Assembly: GCF_901827155.1 (NCBI RefSeq)
Contig: NZ_LR594659.1
Coordinates: 5,366,501-5,430,500 of the forward strand
Source of the DNA: Variovorax sp. PBL-H6
Lineage (GTDB): Bacteria > Pseudomonadota > Gammaproteobacteria > Burkholderiales > Burkholderiaceae_C
Direction: 5' to 3'
DNA length: 64,000 nt
A model generated the notes under the pieces. It was not told where the DNA came from and did not search any database. It saw nothing but the letters and a program-made list of their open reading frames with translations. Positions 43,951 to 51,596 of the stretch are shown here, one piece after another. The position numbers and the translations under genes are program-made. Positions within the stretch are counted from its first letter, which is position 1; each line of letters begins with the position of its first letter.

Positions 43951-45027
43951 ATGAACATGATGTACCCACTTCCCGCCCATTACGGCGCCCTGCTGGCCCT
44001 GTGCATGGCCGGGCTGCTCGCGCTGTGGTGGTTCATGCTGGGCTCACGCTACCTTTCGCGGCGGCGCCTGCTGCGCCGCCGCATCGCGCTTGCCACGCCC
44101 TCGGACACGGCACCGCCGGAGGCTTTCGCCGAGCCCGGAGCCGCGGTCGCACGCGTGCGCGAGCAGTTGCTGAGCTCGCCCGCATTGCGGGGACTGCATC
44201 AGCCGCTCTATGACCTGCCCTGGCTGCTGTTCATCGGCGACGCGGACGCCAGCCTCCCGGCGTTGCTGACTGCGGCGCGCCGCGAGACCTCCGTGCCGCC
44301 GGGGCAGGGCACCGATGAGGACGGGGATTTCTGGCGCTGGCACTTCCTGCCGACCCTGGTCGCCATCGAAGCCCGCGCAGCGGCGGTGCACGAACCGGCC
44401 ACGCCGTACGAACGCGGCCTCTGGTACCGCGCCCTGCTGGCGCTCGCCGACCAGCGCGAACGCCTGCCGCTCAACGGCATCGTGGTCTGCGTGAACGCAA
44501 TCCGACTGCAGGGCGACGCGCAGCACGTGGCCGCCGATGCGGCACGCCTGCGTCAGCGTGTCGACGAGGCGGCCGAGCTGCTGCGCCTGCAGTTGCCCAT
44601 CTACCTGCTGGTGACCGGGCTGGAGCGGCTGGCGGGTTACGAGATACTGCGCGAGACGCTGCCGGCCGCGGTGCGTGCGCAGGCGCTGGGACACCGCCTG
44701 TCCTACACCGCGGCGGCAGCGGGGCGCCCCGATGCGCTGTTCGAGCCACTGGCGCTGCGCCTGCATGCCTTGCGCATGGGCCTGCTGAGCAGGCAGCCGG
44801 AGCCGGCGCGCCGCCAGGCGATCCATGCCTTCGTCGAGCAGTTGCGCGCATTGCAGCCCGGGCTGCGCACGTTCGCGCAGCAGCTCTTCGACGCGCCGCG
44901 CGGTGGCCATGCCGGCGCGCGCTGGCGCGGGCTGTACCTCGTGGCAGCGGGCGACGAAAACCGGTCCGCTTTTGTCTCCGACCTGTTCCAGCGCTTCCTG
45001 CCCGCCGACCAGCCGCTGGCGAGATAG
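43951..45027 (+). CDS. truncated TssM/IcmF: cytoplasmic domain only, no P-loop
   Basis: 358 residues, against roughly 1100-1300 for TssM. One N-terminal membrane helix (LLALCMAGLLALWWFML) is followed by a region that tracks the TssM cytoplasmic GTPase-like domain. PWLLFIGDADASLPALLTAA stands where the Walker A (…GxxGxGKT…) is expected. LPLNGIVVCVNAIRL and LQLPIYLLVTGLERLAGYEI match the NGVL and VYVLFTKxDL strands. The end (FVSDLFQRFLPADQPLAR) corresponds to the point just before TssM's third membrane helix. The whole periplasmic region is absent, and the nucleotide site is lost. The frame is clean, so a retained short form is as likely as decay. Confidence 0.78.
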   Translation: MNMMYPLPAHYGALLALCMAGLLALWWFMLGSRYLSRRRLLRRRIALATPSDTAPPEAFAEPGAAVARVREQLLSSPALRGLHQPLYDLPWLLFIGDADASLPALLTAARRETSVPPGQGTDEDGDFWRWHFLPTLVAIEARAAAVHEPATPYERGLWYRALLALADQRERLPLNGIVVCVNAIRLQGDAQHVAADAARLRQRVDEAAELLRLQLPIYLLVTGLERLAGYEILRETLPAAVRAQALGHRLSYTAAAAGRPDALFEPLALRLHALRMGLLSRQPEPARRQAIHAFVEQLRALQPGLRTFAQQLFDAPRGGHAGARWRGLYLVAAGDENRSAFVSDLFQRFLPADQPLAR

Positions 45028-45056
45028 CGATCGCACTCGGGACCAGGCGTACGTCG

Positions 45057-45842
45057 CTACGGCCGCGCCCCGGGCCGCGGCCGCGTGACCACGCCGCCCT
45101 CGCAATCCTCGTGCAGCCATAGCGCGAAGGCCGTGTAGTTGTCGTGCCCGGGCTTGGCGCGCGCGCGGACCTCGGCGTCGAGCTGTTCCACCCATCGGCT
45201 CGGGTCCTTCGAGGCCTCCAGCGTCTCGCACAGGCACGCGTCGCCCAATGGCTCCCAGATGCCGTCGCTGCACAGCAGGAGCACATCGCCCACGGCGAGA
45301 GGCATGCGCTCGGACACCGTGATCTCCGGCACCGACTCGAGGGAGCCGAGCGCCGAGAGCAGCATGTTGCGCCTTGGATGCAGGCGCGCCGCCTCCTCGT
45401 CGATCATGCCGCCCGTCACCATTTGCTGGACGAGGCTATGGTCGATGGTGCGCGCCACCGGCGCACCGCGGCGGAACAGGTAGGCGCGGCTGTCGCCACT
45501 GTGGGCCCAGGCCACGGCGTTCTCGTGCAGATCGATGGCGGCCAGCACCACCGTCGAGCGCATGGCCGCCAATTTGCCGCCTTCGGCCTGGCCCGCGACC
45601 ACATCGCGGTTGGCCTGCTCCAGCAGGTGCCGAAGCCTTTCGGCATCCAGCCCCGGCGCCGCCGCGAAGCCCGCCAGCACGCTGCGCCGCACGATCGACG
45701 CGGCCACGTCGCCGCCGCCGTGGCCACCCGCGCCATCGGCCACCAGGCAGGCCAGGAAGCGGCCGTCGTTCCATTGGCCAAACACGTCCTCGTTGTAGCT
45801 GCGGCCGCCCTGGCTCGACAGGGTGGCGATCTCGATCTCCAT
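45057..45842 (-). CDS. pppA: PP2C-family Ser/Thr phosphatase (PppA type)
   Basis: 261 residues with the PP2C metal-binding motifs: GGRSYNEDVF, VADGAGGHGGGDVAA, WAHSGDSRAYLFR, the later CSDGIWEPL and the final GHDNYTAF. In T6SS clusters PppA dephosphorylates the FHA protein and opposes the PpkA kinase; here TagF and an FHA remnant are encoded close by but no kinase is visible. GGAGG lies just before the ATG at 45842. It converges on the short TssM gene. Confidence 0.9.
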   Translation of the reverse strand: MEIEIATLSSQGGRSYNEDVFGQWNDGRFLACLVADGAGGHGGGDVAASIVRRSVLAGFAAAPGLDAERLRHLLEQANRDVVAGQAEGGKLAAMRSTVVLAAIDLHENAVAWAHSGDSRAYLFRRGAPVARTIDHSLVQQMVTGGMIDEEAARLHPRRNMLLSALGSLESVPEITVSERMPLAVGDVLLLCSDGIWEPLGDACLCETLEASKDPSRWVEQLDAEVRARAKPGHDNYTAFALWLHEDCEGGVVTRPRPGARP

Positions 45843-45996
45843 GGGCCCTCCGTCGTCCTCGTCCTCGTCCTAGTACCTCTGGCTCTTGCTCTTGCTCTTC
45901 CTCTTGGCGGCCTTGGCCATGCTTCAGGCTCACTATCTGTTCCTCGTAGCCCTGCACGAAGGCCTTGCCGAAGAGCGCAGGGACATCCTCTGCTTG
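45843..45996 (-). pseudogene. remnant of a T6SS FHA-protein (TagH) C-terminus
   Basis: Directly after the methyltransferase stop (TAG, 45999-45997), the same minus-strand frame reads EDVPALFGKAFVQGYEEQIV. This closely resembles the LFGxxFAxAYEEQL end of T6SS-associated FHA proteins. It then runs into a Gln/Glu-rich low-complexity tract and across the pppA start. The FHA domain itself is missing. Either a deletion removed the rest of the gene or a short peptide is made from GTG 45957. The match is by recall of the family, without a search. Confidence 0.5.
45849..45905. repeat. purine/pyrimidine hexamer repeats before pppA
   Basis: On the plus strand the sequence repeats CGTCCT about three times and then CTCTTG/CTCTTC about four times. 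It is a simple-sequence tract overlapping the region between the FHA remnant and the pppA ribosome site. It can expand or contract by slippage and so could change spacing or frame. Confidence 0.6.
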
Positions 45997-47364
45997 CTAG
46001 TGCGCCGCGGACGGCGCCCCTTTTCTGCACGACACCATCCACCCGTCCACGGGCTCGCCTGCCTCCGCGCGCAGCAACACGCGCTCCAGCCCCTCGATCG
46101 CGAGGCCGGCGGCTGCGAGCACCTGGCGCAGGTAGCCCTCTCGGTGGCTGTAGCGGCCATGAGCGTGGAGCCGGAAGTCGGCGCCGTCCTCGCTGGGGAG
46201 GGCCTCGACCGTGAAGACCAGCCAGCCTCCCGGCCGCAGGACCTTTGCCGCGGCCTGGAAGCAGCGGTCCAGTTCGCCGAAATAGATCAGCACATCGGCC
46301 GAGACGATGAGGTCGCAGGAGGCCGGCACCGCGTCTTCGAGGAAGCCGGTGAGCTCGGCCTTCGTCAGCGTGTCGTAGACGTCCCGCAGCCGCGCCTTGT
46401 CGAGCATCCGCTGCGACAGGTCGACGCCGGCCAGGTGCCGCGCGTACGGTGCGATCAGCGGGCCGCACAGGCCGGTGCCGCAGCCGGCGTCCAGCACGTC
46501 CAGCGCGTGCCGCGGCTCGCCCAGGTGCCGCGCTACGGCCTCGGCGACCTGCGCCGGCGCGCGGTAGTTCAGGCGCCCCAGCGTCTTGTCGAAAGTATTG
46601 GCGAAGGCATTGAAGGTGCGTTCCACGTAGGCATCGGCGGCGCGTTCCGGCACGGCCTCGCCTGAGCAGCCTGCGAGATGGTGCAACGCAGTCGGGTCGC
46701 CGGGGTCCCGCGCCAGCCAGTCGCGATAGACCTGCGCCGCCGCGTCCAGCTGACCGAGCCTGCGGTAGATCATGCCCAGCAGGGGGCGCGCCATCGTGAG
46801 TTCGGGGTTCAGGCGCAGGGCTTGGTTCAGGCAACCGAGTGCCTCGTCGTTGCGCGCCAGGCGCAGCAGCACGCGCCCGAGATTGGCATGGATTTCGGCC
46901 TTGTCCGAGCCGAGCGCGAGGGCGCGGCGCAGCGTGGCTTCCGCTTCCTCGAGCCGGCCCCGTTCGTCCTGGAACACGCCGAGGTTGTTGTGGACGTCGG
47001 CGCGCTCCGGCGCCAGCCGCAGCGCCTGCTCGTAGGCCTCGCCCGCCGCGTCCGGCTGTTCATCCAGCAGCAGCACGTTGCCGAGATTGCTGTACCAGCC
47101 GAACTGCTCGCCATCAAGCGCAATGGCCGCGCGGATCAGCGTGATTGCCCGCGCATGGTCGCCGCGCTGGTGCGCCGCCAAGCCCTTGAAATGCAGCGCC
47201 TCGGCATGGTCCGGCGCTGCCGCGAGGATGCGATCGTAGCTTTGCTCGGCCTCGTCGAACCGGCCGGCCTCGTGCAGCTCACGGGCGCGGGTCCACTCCA
47301 GCGCCGGGTCGAAGGCGTCGGCCCGCGGCGCGAGCTGGACGACTGAAGGTGTGGGGTTGCTCAT
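45997..47364 (-). CDS. TPR-domain SAM-dependent methyltransferase
   Basis: 455 residues. The first ~240 are tetratricopeptide repeats (AEALHFKGLAAHQRGDHARA, ADVHNNLGVFQDERGRLEEA, AEIHANLGRVLLRLARND). The C-terminal half is a class I methyltransferase with motif I VLDAGCGTGLCGPLIA and a YFGELDRCFQAAAKVLRPGG segment. Such TPR-methyltransferases often modify small molecules or proteins in envelope-associated clusters; the target here is unknown. The ATG at 47364 has AGGAG 9 nt upstream. It lies between tagF and pppA on the same strand. Confidence 0.85.
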   Translation of the reverse strand: MSNPTPSVVQLAPRADAFDPALEWTRARELHEAGRFDEAEQSYDRILAAAPDHAEALHFKGLAAHQRGDHARAITLIRAAIALDGEQFGWYSNLGNVLLLDEQPDAAGEAYEQALRLAPERADVHNNLGVFQDERGRLEEAEATLRRALALGSDKAEIHANLGRVLLRLARNDEALGCLNQALRLNPELTMARPLLGMIYRRLGQLDAAAQVYRDWLARDPGDPTALHHLAGCSGEAVPERAADAYVERTFNAFANTFDKTLGRLNYRAPAQVAEAVARHLGEPRHALDVLDAGCGTGLCGPLIAPYARHLAGVDLSQRMLDKARLRDVYDTLTKAELTGFLEDAVPASCDLIVSADVLIYFGELDRCFQAAAKVLRPGGWLVFTVEALPSEDGADFRLHAHGRYSHREGYLRQVLAAAGLAIEGLERVLLRAEAGEPVDGWMVSCRKGAPSAAH

Positions 47365-47611
47365 CGACAACTGCTCCTGGTCATATGTCGACGGTGAGTG
47401 GCCCGCACACCCGATCAGTTCCACTGCGAGCGCATCTCTTCGCATTCAGAAACCCAGGCGCCCTGTCCCTCGGCCACGGGCACCTGTACCCGCTCGATCG
47501 GCCTGCCTTCGATCATCCGATGATCCGGTTCAGGAATTCGCGACTGATGTCGGGCAGCAGGGGTTTGGTCAGGCCCTCCCCCAAAAGAGAGAGGGCGCAA
47601 GAATGCAGCGA

Positions 47612-48256
47612 TCATGGCCCCGCCTCCTGACGCAGACCCGGCTCCCCGCCGAAGCCGAACAGCGCCTCGAACTGCTCATCCTGCGGCAACCCCTGGCTCG
47701 TCATGCCCGGCCCGCGCTCCGCATCCGGATCGGTGAACCACAGCGAGTGCCCGACCTCCGGCAGCGCCAGCGGCGGATGCTCCCGCGCGCCCGCCTCGCT
47801 GCCATAGCCGGCGAACAGCTCCAACAGCCGCGCATCGAAGTGCGTCGCATCGAAATCGTGCTCCAGCCCCTCGAACGCAGCCTGCGCCGCCAGGGTCCAC
47901 CAGCGCTGGGTGCGCGCCAGCACCTCGCCCTCCAGGGCGGTGCGCGAGGACACAAGCTCGGCCGTCAGCGTCAAGGGGAAGTAGCGCCCTGCGCTGTCGA
48001 CCGATGGCATGAGCACGCCGAGCCAGCTGGGGGTGCCGATCACGCCCTCCCCCAGCACGAAGCACCACAGCGGCGCCTTGAGATAGCGTTCGGTCCAATC
48101 GGGATGTCGCACACGCAGCCTGGCGAATCCGTTCTGCAACCAGCGGTCCCACGCATCGCGGAAGACGATGGGCATGCGGCGCTCGGCGAAGTCGCCCAAG
48201 CCGGGCAGCTTCCCGAACCAGCCTGGCGCAGCCGTCGAGCCTTCGTCGTCCTTCAC
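47612..48256 (-). CDS. tagF: TagF, T6SS post-translational regulator
   Basis: 214 residues of the T6SS-associated TagF family. The signature GWFGKLPGLGDFAERR is at residues ~12-27, then FRDAWDRWLQNG, WCFVLGEGVIG, VLMPSVDSAGRYFPLTL. TagF represses T6SS firing independently of, or together with, the PpkA-PppA-FHA pathway. Translation starts at GTG 48256, overlapping the TGA of a 44-codon frame upstream as GTGA. Its presence without sheath or tube genes is a sign of a reduced T6SS locus. Confidence 0.88.
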   Translation of the reverse strand: MKDDEGSTAAPGWFGKLPGLGDFAERRMPIVFRDAWDRWLQNGFARLRVRHPDWTERYLKAPLWCFVLGEGVIGTPSWLGVLMPSVDSAGRYFPLTLTAELVSSRTALEGEVLARTQRWWTLAAQAAFEGLEHDFDATHFDARLLELFAGYGSEAGAREHPPLALPEVGHSLWFTDPDAERGPGMTSQGLPQDEQFEALFGFGGEPGLRQEAGP

Positions 48257-48387
48257 AGCCCCTCCGGACGGGCGAACTCGCGGAACTCGCGCAAGCGGAT
48301 CGGATGCGGTGCGCTGTCGCTTTGCTGCAGATGCTGGGGGTGCAGCAGCATCCGCTCGCTACAAACCACCTGTGTTCGCGAATTCAT
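48253..48387 (-). pseudogene. 44-codon frame matching the N-terminus of TssK
   Basis: The product begins MNSRTQVVCSERMLLHPQHL and continues QQSDSAPHPI. T6SS baseplate protein TssK typically starts …KVVWSEGMFLRPQHFQQQ…, so VV-SE-M-L-PQH-QQ line up. After this the match stops; only ~25 further residues follow before the TGA, which overlaps the tagF GTG as GTGA. GGAG lies 5 nt before the ATG. This may be the two joined ends of an internally deleted tssK that is kept because it drives tagF translation. Confidence 0.55.
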
Positions 48388-48402
48388 CCACGCTCCGTTG
48401 AT

Positions 48403-48441
48403 GGCGGGCGGTCCCGCCGGGGTAGGAAACATCTAGTTTCC
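48403..48441. repeat. two adjacent small hairpins
   Basis: GGCGGG-cggt-CCCGCC (48403-48418) and GGAAAC-atcta-GTTTCC (48425-48441) lie between the CAP-domain gene and the TssK-like frame on the minus strand. They could terminate the upstream transcript or mark an old rearrangement junction; neither has a U-run. Confidence 0.45.
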
Positions 48442-48557
48442 GGCGCGAGGGGTTCGCGGCAAATCTGGCTAACGGCCTAGCTGCGGGAGGCAGGATAGTG
48501 CGAAGGGCCAGGGTCTGTTCAAGGGGACATCGGCCTGCCAAGGAGCACGCGACGTAT

Positions 48558-49667
48558 TCACCGCGCCGCGCCGGCCCCCGTCGCGAAGCTGAAGGTCTTC
48601 TCGAAAGGCGCGCCTTCGTTCGTTCCGACGACGTTCACCGTGTAGCTGGTATTGGGCATGAGGGGTGCGTCGGGAATCAGCACCGCCTGATGGGACGCCA
48701 GCACCGAGTTCGGATCGCTCCCCTTGGCCAGGGGCGGCCGCAGTGTGACAGGCGTGCGGCCCGACAGGGTGGTCATGCTGGCCGAGGAGATCGCAAGCGT
48801 CTGTCCGCTTCGCACGGCGACCACCACGCCCGGACCGAGAGGGCTGGCCCGCAGGTCGCGGCCCGGCACAGGGTTGGGCGTCTCGTTGGTGATCTCGTAG
48901 AAGACACCGGTCGTCCCCTCGCAAGGATAGGTGAGCACCTCGTCGCTGGCGGGCTCCTGGCGGCCGGCCGAGGGCGTGAAACCCAGGTTGAACTGCTGCA
49001 CCGTGCGCGGGCCCCTGCTGGCCGTGGTGCCGAGTTGGTCGCTGCCCCGCAGCGCAATGCCGACTTCGCGATAGCCGCTCAGCATCCCGAGCTGGTGGTA
49101 AGGCAGCGCGAGCAGCGCCCGCACGCCGAAGATGCCTGTGCCGGCGATCGAGCCCGTATAGAACAAGGTCGAGATCTCTTCGCCGACGCCCCCCGGCACA
49201 TAGCCGGCGGCCGAAACCCGGTCCAAGGGCGTCGCGCCGGTGAAGCCGGTCGTGCCCGCTCCTTCGGTATGGCTCAGTTGGTTGTTCAGGATCTGCCAGT
49301 CCGCGTGCGCATGGGCCGCCGCATCGAGCTGGGCGTTCTGCGCAACCAGACCAAATCCGCAGCGGCCGCGCTCGGCATTCAGCAGCTCGAAGGCTTGGCG
49401 GCCTTCAGCGCCTGGGCCGTAGGTGTCGGGCGGGACGGACGCGACCAGCGTCGAAGCCTGCGCGCCGTCGCTGGGAGTGGCCGTGGTCGCCGGCGGCGGT
49501 GCGGCTGGCGCGCCCGTGTTGCTGGCGGGCGTCGTGGTGAGCACCGGCAGCGCGCTCCCGCCGCCTCCGCCACCACCGCCGCAGGCCGCGATGGCTGCGC
49601 AGGACAAGGCTGCAAGAGCACGGCCTATCGTGTTGTAGGAAAAAAGCTGAAACCGCTGACAATTCAT
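48558..49667 (-). CDS. CAP (SCP/PR1)-domain lipoprotein
   Basis: 369 residues. A lipoprotein-like signal ends ALSCAAIAAC and is followed by eight glycines, then a Pro/Ala/Thr-rich linker. The CAP domain begins FELLNAERGRCGFGLVAQNA and has the His in ADWQILNNQLSHTEG. A C-terminal beta-rich Ig-like domain follows (VLIPDAPLMPNTSYTVNV). CAP proteins in bacteria are secreted, and their function is mostly unknown. GAGGTG precedes the ATG at 49667. Confidence 0.85.
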   Translation of the reverse strand: MNCQRFQLFSYNTIGRALAALSCAAIAACGGGGGGGGSALPVLTTTPASNTGAPAAPPPATTATPSDGAQASTLVASVPPDTYGPGAEGRQAFELLNAERGRCGFGLVAQNAQLDAAAHAHADWQILNNQLSHTEGAGTTGFTGATPLDRVSAAGYVPGGVGEEISTLFYTGSIAGTGIFGVRALLALPYHQLGMLSGYREVGIALRGSDQLGTTASRGPRTVQQFNLGFTPSAGRQEPASDEVLTYPCEGTTGVFYEITNETPNPVPGRDLRASPLGPGVVVAVRSGQTLAISSASMTTLSGRTPVTLRPPLAKGSDPNSVLASHQAVLIPDAPLMPNTSYTVNVVGTNEGAPFEKTFSFATGAGAAR

Positions 49668-49829
49668 CGTTACATCACCTCACGCCCGGCCACGCCGCCC
49701 TGTCAGCGCGAGGCCATCGTTCTTGTAAGGCCGGCGCCACGTCGCCTTCGAGCGGCAAGCGCTGCGCTCCTACACCCGCGGACCGTTCGGCTCGCAGAAT
49801 GCGCACCTGAGCTCCACAGGAGAAAAGCA

Positions 49830-50204
49830 ATGCTTCAGAAATCCCCCATGTATGCCTACATACCCGCGAAGGACCTCGCGCGAGCGCGCCAGTTCTACGA
49901 GCAGAAGCTGGGCTTTCAGCCCAAGACGGAGATCGGCGGCGGCGTGGTCTACGACTGCGCCGGCGGCACGAGTTGCTTCCTGTATCCAACATCGAACGCA
50001 GGCACATCCCGGGCTAGCCAGGCCTTCTGGCAGGTCGCGGACATCGAGAGCGAAGTGGCCGAACTGAAGAAGCGCGGCGTCGTGTTCGAGGACTACGGGA
50101 TGCCGGGACAGGATGCGAACGGGATCGTGAGCGAGGGCGGGGCGAAGGCGGCCTGGTTCAAGGATACGGAGGGGAACATCATGGCGCTGATACAGAGTGT
50201 GTGA
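49830..50204 (+). CDS. VOC-family (glyoxalase/bleomycin-resistance fold) protein
   Basis: 124 residues, the usual single-domain length. It starts MLQKSPMYAYIPAKDLARAR; QFYEQKLGFQP is the conserved first betaalphabeta unit, and FKDTEGNIMALIQ contains the C-terminal metal-ligand Glu region. The ATG at 49830 has AGGAG 7 nt upstream. The specific activity (dioxygenase, isomerase or resistance protein) cannot be assigned. No operon partner. Confidence 0.87.
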   Translation: MLQKSPMYAYIPAKDLARARQFYEQKLGFQPKTEIGGGVVYDCAGGTSCFLYPTSNAGTSRASQAFWQVADIESEVAELKKRGVVFEDYGMPGQDANGIVSEGGAKAAWFKDTEGNIMALIQSV

Positions 50205-50258
50205 TCCGGATCCTGCCCTGCCGACAAGCGGGTTGGCCGATACGCCGTGTCGCGTGTA

Positions 50259-50531
50259 TCAGGGCACAGCGGAGATCCGCGCGGACGCCGGCCTTAATTG
50301 GTGCCGGATGTTCTGCGCAATCTTGACCGCCAAGGCGTCGAGCGCCTCGTCATAGCTGCGAGCGACTTCCTGCGGCTTCGCGATCAGTTCGCCGAAGCTC
50401 GGCAGGGTTTCGCGTGGAGGCTCGTCGGCCGTGGCCGCACTGGCTGATGCAGGAGCAAGACAGGCCATCGCGACGCAGAGGACGGCGCGTGCCAGGTGAT
50501 TCTTTTCGAGGTGACTCTTCAGCTGTTTCAT
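50259..50531 (-). CDS. small exported protein of unknown function
   Basis: 90 residues. A clear signal peptide (HLARAVLCVAMACLAPASASA) precedes a short mature part of about 60 residues, beginning ATADEPPRETLPSFGELIAK, with a helical stretch YDEALDALAVKIAQNIRHQL. No known domain is recognised. It stands alone between converging and same-strand neighbours. Confidence 0.6.
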   Translation of the reverse strand: MKQLKSHLEKNHLARAVLCVAMACLAPASASAATADEPPRETLPSFGELIAKPQEVARSYDEALDALAVKIAQNIRHQLRPASARISAVP

Positions 50532-50681
50532 TGGTTGGCTTTATTGAGGCAACAGGACTGAGAAATGCCGCGCAGCAGCAGGCGAGCACCGGATGCCGCC
50601 GGTATTTCTGGCGAATCGGAACGCGCGCATCCACCATCCATGCCTTGGGCGGGTGGCGCTCTTCGCCTCGCTGACGGCCCC

Positions 50682-51338
50682 TCAGACCGCAGCGAGCGTG
50701 TTCCAAGGTGCAGGGGCAGACGAAGGGAACTCCGTCACTTCGATGCCCGGCACGCCGGTGTCTTCCCACTCAATGCCGGTCTCGCGGCGATGAACGCCGG
50801 CGGACCGGATGAACTTGGCAGTCGCCTCGGGCAACGGCTTGAGCTGGCCGAGCGCTTGCAGGAGATGAACAGGTGGCGGCACCGCGATGTCGCTTTTGCC
50901 GTTGACTTCGTCCCGGCCTCGCTGCACCAGGGCCTCTGCCTCCATCGAGATGGCCGGGTCCAGAACCATGCAGGTTTTCATCTTCACCAGTGCGGTCAAT
51001 GCCTTCTCGGGATCGTTCTCGTGCTCCTTGCGGAAGGCCGCGCTCGCAACGAGGGCGTCCATCACCGTGTCCTTCCACTCGTCCCGAGCCTCGCTCTCGC
51101 AGTCGTCCTTGCGCTTCGACCCGAGGCGGTCGCGCCAATACAGGATGGTCAGCGTGGCACTCAGCGGCAGAAAGCCCCAGGCCGATGCCGCGACGATGTA
51201 GACATTCCAGCCGGCTTGGGCCGACAGGTCGAGCAGCCATGCATGGCGGTACCTGCTGCGCGCCAGGACGATGGCCGCGATGGTGATCGCGCTGAGCACG
51301 GGGGGGAGGAGCCACGTGGCGATGGATTCGATGGTCAT
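50682..51338 (-). CDS. membrane protein of unknown function
   Basis: 218 residues from ATG 51338, which has AGGA 9 nt upstream. Two N-terminal membrane helices (WLLPPVLSAITIAAIVLA and WNVYIVAASAWGFLPLSATL) are followed by a charged cytoplasmic domain (RDRLGSKRKDDCESEARDEW, then helices to EALVQRGRDEVNG). No family is recognised. It has no clear partner. Confidence 0.65.
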   Translation of the reverse strand: MTIESIATWLLPPVLSAITIAAIVLARSRYRHAWLLDLSAQAGWNVYIVAASAWGFLPLSATLTILYWRDRLGSKRKDDCESEARDEWKDTVMDALVASAAFRKEHENDPEKALTALVKMKTCMVLDPAISMEAEALVQRGRDEVNGKSDIAVPPPVHLLQALGQLKPLPEATAKFIRSAGVHRRETGIEWEDTGVPGIEVTEFPSSAPAPWNTLAAV

Positions 51339-51596
51339 GCGAGGTATTCCTGGAAGAAGTGCGGAGGGCGCCGATGAAGCCGATAGCGCCGGGGCAGGCA
51401 TGGCTCACGGACCGGCGCGCACGTTCGGGGCTTTGGTGATGGATTTATGTGTTGCCGGGGGTGTGCCCCGTGCCTACTCTGGATTGCATGGCTTGCCCTT
51501 CTCGCTCTGTTTGCGAGGCGCGCATTTTGGTCCGAGGCACGAGAAAAGAATCTGATCAATTCTTGCGCCCGCGCGAGCTTCGCGGTCGCGGCGCGC

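Noticed and set aside
47365..47611. Possible gene remnant between tagF and the methyltransferase (short minus-strand frames, one reading GLTKPLLPDISREFLNRIIG)
   Set aside because: I could not connect it with any T6SS or other family with confidence; it remains an unassigned gap.
51339..51596. Small hairpin around 51455-51475 (GGGG-tgtg-CCCC)
   Set aside because: The stem is short, not placed at the end of a gene with a U-run, and is expected by chance in DNA this rich in GC.
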